From assembly GCA_022574595.1 (NCBI GenBank), contig JACZRS010000001.1, positions 310,001 through 374,000 of the forward strand: a DNA stretch of 64,000 bases, written 5' to 3'. This document shows positions 18,365-26,872 of the stretch, one piece after another. Every line of letters starts with the position of its first letter. Within the stretch, counting starts at the first letter, position 1. The position numbers and the translations under genes are program-made. The DNA is from Planctomycetota bacterium. Its GTDB lineage: Bacteria > Planctomycetota > Phycisphaerae > Phycisphaerales > SM1A02. The notes under the pieces are model-generated. The model was not told where the DNA came from. It made no database searches and saw only the letters and a list, made by a program, of their open reading frames with translations.

Positions 18365-18929
18365 ATTTAGCTTGGACTGATTGCTTTGGGCTAAATATTT
18401 TTCGCAAGCAATAAACCAACCCGCTAAAAACTACGGTTGGCAGACATATAAAAAGTAGTTCACTTAGCAATACTTTGGCAAAGTAGTTTGTGAATATGTC
18501 TCTAACTCCAAGCGGCGAAACTTCAATAGGTCGCCAAGGCATAAAATATCGTTCATTATCAAACGGCGCAAAAAACGCTACGCCAAGCCCGCCATCGGTA
18601 AACGCATCCAAGAATCCATGCGAAGCGGTAAGCAGGAAAAAGAACACAACATATCCCAACCACTTGTGGCTTAGCGGTTTTGCCTGCTTATAAAGGATCA
18701 CAGTTACAAGCACTAGGCTCATAATCGCAGCAAAGAAAAGCGAATGTGTCATTCCCCGATGGCCCCAGGGATCGCCGTATTGAACTCCATAATAATGAAG
18801 CCCTACATCCAGATCCGGTGCAACTGAGCAAAAAACCGCCAAGGCCCAGAACTTCCAAGGCATTTTTTGTGGATATGCAGCCTTACCTAATGAAGCTGCA
18901 ACAAATGCGTGGGTAAAGGCTGTGGCCAT
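18357..18929 (-). CDS. YdjM-like membrane-bound metal-dependent hydrolase
   Basis: Integral membrane protein of the YdjM/DUF457 group, annotated as LexA-regulated putative metal-dependent hydrolases. Conserved polar motifs within helices are visible: FTHAFVAASLG at the start, SVAPDLDVGLHYY, GHRGMTHSLFF and ASHGFLDAFTDGG, with His and Asp residues that would bind metal. Four to five membrane helices. Length 190 residues is normal. The ATG at 18929 is chosen over the TTG directly before it. Substrate unknown. It converges with the methyltransferase with an 8-base overlap of the two stop regions. Confidence 0.8.
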   Translation of the reverse strand: MATAFTHAFVAASLGKAAYPQKMPWKFWALAVFCSVAPDLDVGLHYYGVQYGDPWGHRGMTHSLFFAAIMSLVLVTVILYKQAKPLSHKWLGYVVFFFLLTASHGFLDAFTDGGLGVAFFAPFDNERYFMPWRPIEVSPLGVRDIFTNYFAKVLLSELLFICLPTVVFSGLVYCLRKIFSPKQSVQAKST

Positions 18930-19071
18930 CAATTCTGTTACGTCGGCCGATTGAAACCGGTTTCACCAAGAGCCAGGCCACCACATTTGTGAAAGAAATT
19001 TCTAGCCCATTGGCTGACTTTCTTGTATTGTGTATGGGTCTCGAACAGAAATTTCAAATTGGAGTAGCGAT

Positions 19072-21924
19072 ATGAAGCTTAATCGCCATTGTGACCAAAG
19101 TATCTTTAGACCGCTTGCAGCCTCTATTCTAGCATTAGGCTTGGCTTTTACCCTTACGCTACCTGTAAATGGACAAGCGCGCCCAGGCTCGGAGCAAAAT
19201 AGCAAAAGTATGGCCATATCCAACTTCTCCAATTGGATAAGCAACACTAAAAGCGACGGCTCGCTTGAGGTGGCGGACTTTGCGCTAGCGGATATTGGTT
19301 CGGTCAAGCTTAAATTGCACAAGGTAATTAATTCGCAGTCAAACACACAATTTGTCGTGGGTAAGCCTGGAGGAGGCCAGAGGCCTTTTCCATACCAATC
19401 ATCAAGCGTTGCAATATATCGAGGCCACGTTGAAAACCATCCCGCTTCAAGAGTATTCATTGGCATCTCGGAATCACTAACACTTGGTTACGTTGATCTG
19501 GGAAGTAGTGGCGCGCAATATTGGATTTCCTCAAATTCAGTAAAAACTGAAATAAACAAAGCCAGTGAAATTGGCGGCTTTCCCCCGAATATCCCTCTGT
19601 GCGGTTTACAAACAGCGAATGGTACGCCACCACCAATGCAGTCTTCGCAGCTAGACACGCTGCCTCCAACTCCTCGCGTGCTTGAGCTTGCTGTTGAAAC
19701 CGATTACGAATTATTCGAGCTGTTTGGCGATCTGAAAACTGAAGCTGATTATGTTACTTTGATGTATGCAGCTATGAGCGACATCTTCCTGCGCGATGCA
19801 AACATTAGAGTCGAGCTGACTTTTGTGCGCTTGTGGGACACGCCCGATGATCTTTTCAATGAAGAAAGTCCACTGGCTCCTTTTCGCAATTATTGGAATA
19901 ACAACATGCAAGAAGTTGTCCGCGATGCTGCTCAATTCTTTTCCGGCAGGCGAAATATGCCTTACGGCGGAGCTGCATATTTAGGTTCACTATGCGGCGG
20001 TGCTGCATATTCAGTAGTCGGCTATGCGCTGGGATTCTCACCTGATCCATCCATGCCTAGTGCGTTTCATTATGACATCCATGTGACCGCACACGAACTA
20101 TCACATAACTGCGGAGCTTTACATACTCATAGCTATGGAATAGATGATTGCGATAACTTTGAAGGAGTAGCGCGACGCGGATCAATTATGAGCTATTGCA
20201 GCCAAACCCGTAGTGGTGGTAACGCCAATACCGATCTGAGATTCCACGAAATAATAAAAGCTGTAATGCGAGACTATTTCGATGGTATCATCGACTGTCT
20301 TTACTTTGACTGTAACGAAAACGGTGTGCCCGACGATCTTGATATCTCGGGGGGCGATAGTCAAGATCTTAATTTCAACGGCGTACCCGATGAATGTGAA
20401 GACTGCAACAACAACGGGCAGCTCGATACTATCGATATCGCTAACGCAATCAGCCTCGACCTTAATGGCAATCAAATTCCAGATGAATGTGAGCCGGATT
20501 GTAACTCAAATAATATACCCGATGACTTGGATATCCTTAGCGGACAAAGTCTGGATATACACGGCAATGGAATCCCCGATGAGTGTGAAACCGATTGCAA
20601 TTCAGATGGCGAAGCAGACTACAACGAAATTCTTGCTGATATGACACTGGATGTTGATAGAAACGCAATCCTTGATAACTGCCAGGATTGTGATAACGAT
20701 GGGATCAATGATCTTATAGCTTTAAGCTCAGCACATAACGTATGGGTTGCCAGCTACGATGTTGGGGGAGAACCCAAGGAATTTCATGCGGTAAGCGGAG
20801 CGATGGCAACAGTCGGCCAAGCGGGTATGTTTGATGGTGGTGAAGATCTTTTTATTACCCCAGATGGGCGGATACTTATTAGTAGTGGTAATGAAGATCG
20901 TGTTGTTGAAATAGATGAAGATGGCCAATTCCTGAGAAACTTTGTTGCCATAGGTTCAGGCGGTTTAGATCGACCTACAGGTATGACATTCGCGCCCAAT
21001 GGCAATTTAATCGTGGCCAGCAGCAATACTAACAGCGTGCTTGAATATCATGGCCAGACAGGCATGTTTATTGGGGCATTCGTCGAATCAGGCTCAGGCG
21101 GTTTGGTAGAGCCGTTTGGTGTTGCATACGGACCGGATGGCAACCTTTACGTTACCAGTGCAGCTGTTGGCAATCAGCAAGTACTGCGTTATGAAGGGAC
21201 AAGTGGAGACTATATCGATGCGTTTGTTTCCTCTGGTGATAATGGCGGGCTTATGCAACCACGCGGGATACTTTTTAAGCCCAACGGTAATCTGCTGGTT
21301 GCGAGTTTTGACACGAATCAAATTTTAGAATTTGATGGCAAGTCAGGTGCTTTTATTGATCAATTCAATCACAACGGAACAATAGTCGCCCTTACACTTG
21401 ATGGCCCGTGGGGATTGCGCCTTGGACCATCCGGAAACGTATTCGTCAGCCGCCACTGTATATTACCTGAATGTGGCCAAGGTGGTGATGGCCATGATGA
21501 GCTCAATAACAACGTTCAACAACTGCACCTTAACTTAACGCGGATATTTGAGTTTGATGTTGATAGCGGGATTTTCTTGCGCTCATATGTCCTAGGTCAC
21601 GATACTGAACTTGATTCGCCGACCGGCTTTGATTTTATGCCCAGCCTGGGCAACGACTGTAACTTCAATCAGATCCCCGATTCTTGCGACATAACAAGTG
21701 GTTTTTCTGTTGATAAGAACGGCAACGGTATTCCCGATGAATGTGAAACTCCCAGCTCGCCCGGAGACCTTAATGGTGATGGCGTGGTAAGTACAATCGA
21801 CTTATTGATCCTGTTTAGTAACTGGGGGCCTTGCGATGATTGCAATATGTGCTTGGGAGACTTAGATGGCGATTGCGCTATCAGCACAAACGATCTACTT
21901 CTGCTGTTTGCAAATTGGGGTTAG
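19072..21924 (+). CDS. Secreted metzincin (reprolysin-like) protease with dockerin end
   Basis: Begins at the ATG preceded by GGAG at 19061, giving a signal peptide that ends in VNGQA. A propeptide-like region is followed by the protease domain with the zinc motif HELSHNCGALH (about residues 341-351) and Met-turn SIMSYC. Next come Ca-binding EF/thrombospondin-3-like repeats (DCNENGVPDDLDI, FNGVPDECEDCNNNG and others), then NHL-like beta-propeller repeats (GLDRPTGMTFAPNGNLIVAS type). The C-terminus is a two-unit GC-type dockerin (GDLNGDGVVSTIDLLILFSN, then DLDGDCAISTNDLLLLFANW). Predicted extracellular and surface-docked via a cohesin not seen here. A full-length paralog lies at 45192-47990. 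Confidence 0.9.
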   Translation: MKLNRHCDQSIFRPLAASILALGLAFTLTLPVNGQARPGSEQNSKSMAISNFSNWISNTKSDGSLEVADFALADIGSVKLKLHKVINSQSNTQFVVGKPGGGQRPFPYQSSSVAIYRGHVENHPASRVFIGISESLTLGYVDLGSSGAQYWISSNSVKTEINKASEIGGFPPNIPLCGLQTANGTPPPMQSSQLDTLPPTPRVLELAVETDYELFELFGDLKTEADYVTLMYAAMSDIFLRDANIRVELTFVRLWDTPDDLFNEESPLAPFRNYWNNNMQEVVRDAAQFFSGRRNMPYGGAAYLGSLCGGAAYSVVGYALGFSPDPSMPSAFHYDIHVTAHELSHNCGALHTHSYGIDDCDNFEGVARRGSIMSYCSQTRSGGNANTDLRFHEIIKAVMRDYFDGIIDCLYFDCNENGVPDDLDISGGDSQDLNFNGVPDECEDCNNNGQLDTIDIANAISLDLNGNQIPDECEPDCNSNNIPDDLDILSGQSLDIHGNGIPDECETDCNSDGEADYNEILADMTLDVDRNAILDNCQDCDNDGINDLIALSSAHNVWVASYDVGGEPKEFHAVSGAMATVGQAGMFDGGEDLFITPDGRILISSGNEDRVVEIDEDGQFLRNFVAIGSGGLDRPTGMTFAPNGNLIVASSNTNSVLEYHGQTGMFIGAFVESGSGGLVEPFGVAYGPDGNLYVTSAAVGNQQVLRYEGTSGDYIDAFVSSGDNGGLMQPRGILFKPNGNLLVASFDTNQILEFDGKSGAFIDQFNHNGTIVALTLDGPWGLRLGPSGNVFVSRHCILPECGQGGDGHDELNNNVQQLHLNLTRIFEFDVDSGIFLRSYVLGHDTELDSPTGFDFMPSLGNDCNFNQIPDSCDITSGFSVDKNGNGIPDECETPSSPGDLNGDGVVSTIDLLILFSNWGPCDDCNMCLGDLDGDCAISTNDLLLLFANWG

Positions 21925-21953
21925 CTGATCCGCCTCCATCCTTCCCCCTTACG

Positions 21954-21975
21954 TCTACGGATAGCAATCCGTGGG
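21954..21975. repeat. Family B hairpin, copy 2
   Basis: ACGGAT, loop AGCA, ATCCGT, with the three outer positions also pairing through wobbles (TCT against GGG). It lies 30 bases after the protease-dockerin stop and may aid termination. Confidence 0.65.
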
Positions 21976-22003
21976 TTTCCATAACCACAAATATAAAAAC
22001 CAC

Positions 22004-22028
22004 GTAGAGTCAAGCCCTACGGCTAAAC
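22004..22028 (+). repeat. Family A hairpin, copy 2
   Basis: GTAGAG, loop TCAAG, CCCTAC (one mismatch in the stem), then the constant CGGCTAAAC. Confidence 0.7.
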
Positions 22029-22106
22029 ATGGCGTATCGCTCGTTACTCTACCCAGACCTTGCCTTAGCGGCAGCTCCGGCTTGTGAGATTCGCTAGACT
22101 GTATCC

Positions 22107-22982
22107 GTGGACTCTCAAACCGACCTTACAAAATCTGAGCAAGTTACAGCCCTTTTTGAAAGTGCTGCAAGAGTAATGCGCTCATCTTGCCAAAGATCAG
22201 GTTCGATTATCAAGCTCCCAGCTCATGGGCGATTGCTAGTAACAGGTGACCTGCACGATAACCCCATACATCTAAAAAAGATCGTGCATTTAGCCAAGCT
22301 CGATGCTTCTAAGGACAACCACGTAGTATTACACGAAATCATTCATTCTGAGCGATTAGTCAACAAGGTAGATCTTAGCCACCGTATGCTGGCGCGCAGC
22401 GCTGAACTTATTATTATGTACCCCAAACAGGTACATGTTGTCTTAGCCAACCACGAATTATCTCAAATGATGGGTAAGGGAGTATCAAAGGGAGCCGGTA
22501 ATAGTGTTGAATTATTTGACGATGGCTTAGCATTTGTCTTTGGCGATGATTGGAAGTGCGTAGCCGATTCGATCAACAACTTCATTGCAGCAATGCCACT
22601 TGCAATAAAAAGCGAATCGGGGCTTTTATGCGCCCACTCTCTTCCCGCAGCTAGAACTTACAAACAGTTTGATCCAGGCATACTTGATCGTGAATTAACA
22701 GAAGATGATTATCAGTCCCGGACCGGGTCCGCATATTTAATGGTTTGGGGGCGTGGCCATGAGCAAGACCAGCTTGATGATCTAGCCAAGCGTTGGGGGG
22801 TAAAGCTATTCTGCCTCGGCCACGAATTCGTTGAGACTGGCATCTTGTTGAAGGACGATCACATGTTTATTTTAAATAGCGATCATGAAGGTGCAGCTGT
22901 ATTGCCGGTGGATTTAGCGTGTTTACCTTCAGCTGAAGAGGCAGCATATTCTGCTATACGTTTGGCGTCTGTGCCGCTTTGA
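22107..22982 (+). CDS. Calcineurin-like metallophosphoesterase family protein
   Basis: The first metal motif is VTGDLHDNP (standard GDxHG) and the second block is VVLANHELSQ (standard GNHE), with LLCAHSLPAA and LFCLGHEFVETG supplying late His positions, so the fold is a dinuclear phosphoesterase. The position that usually reads GDxxD in HVVLHEIIHS is altered, and the last GHxH motif is GHEF, so metal ligation may differ. About 290 residues, no signal peptide, so cytoplasmic. It starts at a GTG and its stop overlaps the tsaB start (TGATG), so the two are translated together. The substrate is not predictable. Confidence 0.75.
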   Translation: MDSQTDLTKSEQVTALFESAARVMRSSCQRSGSIIKLPAHGRLLVTGDLHDNPIHLKKIVHLAKLDASKDNHVVLHEIIHSERLVNKVDLSHRMLARSAELIIMYPKQVHVVLANHELSQMMGKGVSKGAGNSVELFDDGLAFVFGDDWKCVADSINNFIAAMPLAIKSESGLLCAHSLPAARTYKQFDPGILDRELTEDDYQSRTGSAYLMVWGRGHEQDQLDDLAKRWGVKLFCLGHEFVETGILLKDDHMFILNSDHEGAAVLPVDLACLPSAEEAAYSAIRLASVPL

Positions 22983-23707
22983 TGATTGTTATGGAGAACA
23001 TTGCTTTGGCCCAGCCGATTATCCTAGCCATTGAAACATCGCAGAGAATAGGCGGTGTGGCGTTGCGCGACGCTGAGGGCAAGATTCATGTTGAATCTGT
23101 CTCAAGTGACTTACGACATGATGATGATCTATTACCGGCAATTGATCGCTTATATAAACGTATCAATCTAAAGCCAACTTCAACAACCGTAGTAGGAGTA
23201 TCAATAGGTCCAGGTGGATTTACCGGCCTGCGCATAGCTATAACTACTGCAAAGATGCTAGCTGAAGTTACAAACTGTAAATTGGTTGCAATTGAAAGCT
23301 CATTAGTAGCTTGCCAATCGCTAAATCAACAAGGACCGATTATTGTTGCCCTGGCGGCTAAAGGTGAATCGTGTTGGGCGACCAGGATAATAAAAAAGGA
23401 CGATCGTTGGCAGATTTCCGAGCAGGGAAGGTTGGTTGATGCCAGCTCAATAAATCTTGAAGATGCCAAGATTCTGCTGGGTGATAAACATCTGCCGCTA
23501 GAGATTCGGTCTTTGTGTCAGCAAGTGGGGGTTGGGATTATAGAACCCTCATTTGATCCCGTTGCGTGTGTAAAAATCGCCTATCAACTTTTTAGTATTG
23601 GGCAGTTAGTAGACCCTTTGAAAATAAAACCTTTGTATCCCAGAGAGCCAGAAGCGGTCACACTATGGGTCCAAAAGGGGCACAAAAAAGCCCTTTCGGA
23701 CCCTTAG
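22982..23707 (+). CDS. tsaB: tRNA threonylcarbamoyladenosine biosynthesis protein TsaB
   Basis: TsaB partners TsaD and TsaE in adding threonylcarbamoyl to A37 of ANN-decoding tRNAs. The ASKHA-fold start ILAIETSQRIGGVAL, the segment HDDDLLPAIDRL (usual HSExLLP), and the hallmark GVSIGPGGFTGLRI are all present; length 240 is normal. The ATG at 22982 overlaps the stop of the upstream phosphoesterase gene; a TTG at 22979 and an ATG at 22991 are alternatives. The other two complex members are not in this window. The last codons lie inside a strong hairpin (23667-23703). Confidence 0.92.
   Translation: MIVMENIALAQPIILAIETSQRIGGVALRDAEGKIHVESVSSDLRHDDDLLPAIDRLYKRINLKPTSTTVVGVSIGPGGFTGLRIAITTAKMLAEVTNCKLVAIESSLVACQSLNQQGPIIVALAAKGESCWATRIIKKDDRWQISEQGRLVDASSINLEDAKILLGDKHLPLEIRSLCQQVGVGIIEPSFDPVACVKIAYQLFSIGQLVDPLKIKPLYPREPEAVTLWVQKGHKKALSDP
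23667..23703 (+). other. Strong stem-loop overlapping the end of tsaB
   Basis: GGGTCC then AAAGGG pair with CCCTTT and GGACCC, with one A/C mismatch, around an A-rich loop. It lies within the last dozen codons of tsaB. There is no T-run directly after it, so it may be a 3' stabiliser or a weak terminator. Confidence 0.45.
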
Positions 23708-23882
23708 GGTTTCATATCGAAAGCCTGTGTCAGATATACCCTTTAGGAGGGGCTCTAACCGGTCTAAGCTGCGGTGTGCGCTGAAGTTGCGCGTTCTCGC
23801 AACCGATGTGCAAGTGTGTTAATCTAGGGAACTTACGTGGATCTGCCTCGGTCAGAGCTGCGTATAGTCAGAAGGGCGTGAT

Positions 23883-24485
23883 ATGGCGAAGGCGAAGAAT
23901 AAAAGTGCTGATGTGTGGGCCGATAAGCAGGTCTTTACAACTGGTGAGGCAGCAGAGATTTGCAAGGTCTCTCAGCAAACGATTATCCGTTGCTTTGATA
24001 GCGGAAGGCTCCAGGGCTTTCGTGTGCCGGGATCTCGCTTCAGGAGAATCCCCCGCATAGAGCTTATGCGCTTCATGAAAGCCAATGAGATCCCAACCGA
24101 CGCATTGGAAAGCTCGCGCAAGCGCATCTTGGTTGTTGATGATGATGAACAAATCATTGAATTGTTCCTGGATGTTCTCAGTCGCGATGATCGCTTTGAG
24201 GTTAAGTCCGCTAGCACGGGTTACGATGCAGGCGTGCTTACCGAACAGTTCCGACCTCACCTCGTGTTATTGGACTACATGCTTCCCGATGTAAACGGAA
24301 ACCTGGTCTGCCATCGCATTAGATCTAACGAAGATCTTAATGGTACGAAGATCATGGTCATCTCCGGCGTGGTAAATCAAGAAGAAATCAACACCCTTTT
24401 AAGAAGCGGTGCGGATGACTTCGTGAAAAAGCCGTTCAATATCGAAAAGCTCATTGAAAGAATGGCTCAACTCCTGGAGATTTGA
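23883..24485 (+). CDS. Response regulator with N-terminal excisionase-type HTH and C-terminal receiver
   Basis: Residues about 17-65 (FTTGEAAEICKVSQQTIIRC through SRFRRIPRIELMRFM) form a MerR/excisionase-type DNA-binding winged helix. Residues 80-200 are a complete CheY-like receiver: acidic group VVDDDE, phosphoacceptor Asp in LVLLDYMLPDVNG, Ser in VISGV and Lys in VKKPFN. In most response regulators the DNA-binding domain is at the other end. It is followed after 46 bases by an HDOD/histidine kinase, the likely phosphodonor, and then by a pseudo-receiver protein. The ATG has AGAAGGG upstream. Target genes unknown. Confidence 0.88.
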   Translation: MAKAKNKSADVWADKQVFTTGEAAEICKVSQQTIIRCFDSGRLQGFRVPGSRFRRIPRIELMRFMKANEIPTDALESSRKRILVVDDDEQIIELFLDVLSRDDRFEVKSASTGYDAGVLTEQFRPHLVLLDYMLPDVNGNLVCHRIRSNEDLNGTKIMVISGVVNQEEINTLLRSGADDFVKKPFNIEKLIERMAQLLEI

Positions 24486-24531
24486 TCCAGGCTTCACTGA
24501 CCAAGACAAGCCATTCGTCGTGGGGACTTTG

Positions 24532-26799
24532 ATGAGCAGCGTGCATTCCAATCAGTCCAGACGAGTCGAGATAATCTTACAGCAGTTGGATTCACTGCCC
24601 ACGCTCAGCTCAATCGCAATCAAACTGCTTGATATAGTATCTAGCCAAGATTCAGACTTCAGCGACATTATCGAACTCATCTCTTGCGATCCTGCCTTAT
24701 GCGCAAAGGTTTTGAAAATTTGTCGGTGTATGAACGGCGGACGCGCAAGGCAAATCACCAATATCAAAGGCGCAGTTACTATGACCGGCTTCGATGCGGT
24801 TCGTAGTGCGGTACTTTCCGTACAAGTCTTCGAAGCATTCGATTCAATCGAAAGCGCAGGAGGCGAGCAAACGCCAACGGAATTAGTCTTTGAGCGTGAA
24901 ATGTTCTGGCGACACTCAGTAGCGGTTGCTGTGGCATCTGAGTGGCTGGCTGGGATGACCAAGGGACCAAATAAAGTGGAGCGAGGCGAGGCGTATGTTT
25001 GTGGCCTCCTGCACGACCTGGGGCTGCTTGCAATGCATGTCTTGATGCCACGCAGCTTTGACCGAGCATGCGAACTGGCGGAGTCCAAAGCCATCTCACT
25101 TGATTCAGCTTGCAATAGAGTTATCGGAATAGATGGTCGTGTTGCGGGTAAGCGACTTGCGCAACATTGGCAACTACCTCAGATAATCGTAGATGCAATG
25201 TGGCTACACGGGCAGCCGTTTGATGCCCTGCCGAAACTCCCACATCAGAACCTCATTGCGCTGGTCACTCTTGCGGACGCATTGGTTCGTCAGCGATATA
25301 TCGCACCGGTTGGGCACGCTCCTCAAGGCGAAGACCTTCGAACATTAGCTGAGCAGTTTGAGCTTAAGTCTGAACACTTAAATAGAGTTGCATCTCGTCT
25401 TCACGATGAAGTTGCTCAGCGTGCAATAGCAATCGGGCTAGGCGAAGAACCCACTACCCAGTCGCTTCTTCGTTCCATAAGCAGAGCCAATGATGTACTT
25501 GGCAATATGGCCACAACCATGCGCGCCCAGGCTAATGAAGCTCAATTTCAAACTAAAACATTGATTGCAATAACACAATTTCACAATTCATCAGCAATGG
25601 AATCAGTTGAGAATGTTCTTGTAGCAATTGCAAAGTCAATTGGACCTGTAATTAAACAAAGCCCAATAGCAGCTATATATCACTCTTGTAATGATGATGT
25701 GTGGGAGCTTTTGCAATTTAATGATGAAGGATGCATAGTTGCCCGTGAAATCCTTACTCCTCCGGTTAGCGCAAAGCCACTTACTGATTTTGCGAACCTT
25801 ACGGGACATTCTCTTCTTCTAGCAGATTTTGCGCCGTGGTTTGATGTTTCATTATTATCAGGTGTGAATGTAGATCAGATATACATCATCCCGCTAGCAA
25901 CAGTGGGGGCGTCCGCAGGAGTTGCCTTGCTGCATAATCAGCCTATTGCGCTTCACGAAAAATGCTGCGGAATCGACGCAATGTTTAGCGCATTTAGTGC
26001 TGCTATCGATGGAGTAGCTCAGCAAGAGCAATCAAGGCGTTTAGCAGAGGATTTGGTTGAAGCTTATCGCACGTTATCTGAAACTCGTGAGATTGCAGCA
26101 AAAACGCAGGCAATGGCAGCACTTGGCGAAATTGCAGCAGGAGCGGCCCATGAAATGAATAACCCTTTAGCGGTGATTTCAGGCAGATCTCAATTGCTTG
26201 CTCAGAAATTAAAAGATGGCGAACTCAAGTCCGCAGCTTTGCAGATTGCAGAGCGCTCCCATGAGCTGAGCGAGATGATTACCGCCCTACAATCCATGGC
26301 AAAGCCGATCTACCCAAATAAAGAGTCCGTAAATATTGCAAATCTCGTCCAGGAGAAGGTTGATAACCTCGGTCCGAGAAATAGTGCGTCTAGTAAGATC
26401 AAACTTGTTGTAGATGCAGAACTTCCATCAATTCACTTAGATCCAAAACAAATTTCGTTAGCGTTGGGTGAGTTGATTCGTAACGCCTTTGAAGCCGCTC
26501 CGGACACTCAGATCCAAGTCAACGTTCAAATTGACCCTCTAGATAACCGATTGAAGATTCAGGTGACGGACAGTGGTCCTGGGTTCAGCGACGATGCCCT
26601 GGCTCACGCGTTCGTGCCGTTCTTTAGCGACAAGCCCGCAGGGCGACAACAAGGCCTGGGCCTTGCCAGAGCAAGAAGGCTAGTGCTGGCCAATCGTGGT
26701 CAGATTACACTGGAGAACGGTTCAAATGGGGGTGCAACTGCCACGATTTGGTTAAGTGCGTCGCAAGAAAATAAACGCTCCTATAAGGGAGCTGCATGA
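24532..26799 (+). CDS. HDOD-domain histidine kinase
   Basis: The ATG preceded by GGGGA is preferred to a frame extension back to 24454 that overlaps the previous gene. Domains in order: HDOD (about 10-280, with FDAVRSAVLSVQVF and YVCGLLHDLGLLAM), a GAF-like region (about 340-520), then HisKA with the phospho-His box MAALGEIAAGAAHEMNNPLA, and an ATPase domain with N box LGELIRNAFEAAP, G1 VTDSGPGFSD and G2 QQGLGLARARRL. It should autophosphorylate and pass phosphate to the HTH-receiver encoded just before it. No membrane segments, so a soluble kinase with an intracellular cue. HDOD domains often act as scaffolds in signalling networks. Confidence 0.9.
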   Translation: MSSVHSNQSRRVEIILQQLDSLPTLSSIAIKLLDIVSSQDSDFSDIIELISCDPALCAKVLKICRCMNGGRARQITNIKGAVTMTGFDAVRSAVLSVQVFEAFDSIESAGGEQTPTELVFEREMFWRHSVAVAVASEWLAGMTKGPNKVERGEAYVCGLLHDLGLLAMHVLMPRSFDRACELAESKAISLDSACNRVIGIDGRVAGKRLAQHWQLPQIIVDAMWLHGQPFDALPKLPHQNLIALVTLADALVRQRYIAPVGHAPQGEDLRTLAEQFELKSEHLNRVASRLHDEVAQRAIAIGLGEEPTTQSLLRSISRANDVLGNMATTMRAQANEAQFQTKTLIAITQFHNSSAMESVENVLVAIAKSIGPVIKQSPIAAIYHSCNDDVWELLQFNDEGCIVAREILTPPVSAKPLTDFANLTGHSLLLADFAPWFDVSLLSGVNVDQIYIIPLATVGASAGVALLHNQPIALHEKCCGIDAMFSAFSAAIDGVAQQEQSRRLAEDLVEAYRTLSETREIAAKTQAMAALGEIAAGAAHEMNNPLAVISGRSQLLAQKLKDGELKSAALQIAERSHELSEMITALQSMAKPIYPNKESVNIANLVQEKVDNLGPRNSASSKIKLVVDAELPSIHLDPKQISLALGELIRNAFEAAPDTQIQVNVQIDPLDNRLKIQVTDSGPGFSDDALAHAFVPFFSDKPAGRQQGLGLARARRLVLANRGQITLENGSNGGATATIWLSASQENKRSYKGAA

Positions 26800-26872
26800 C
26801 TGGATTTGTTAAAAGTCGCCAAGGGTTGTTTGGCTAAGTAAAGCAAACATGCAACCTAAGGGGAAAAGAGTA

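Noticed and set aside
24552-25115. Long minus-strand frame (187 codons) opposite the HDOD-kinase gene
   Set aside because: It is fully inside a gene with clear HDOD motifs, has no domain or ribosome site, and its Ser/Cys-rich reading is typical of antisense to such codons.
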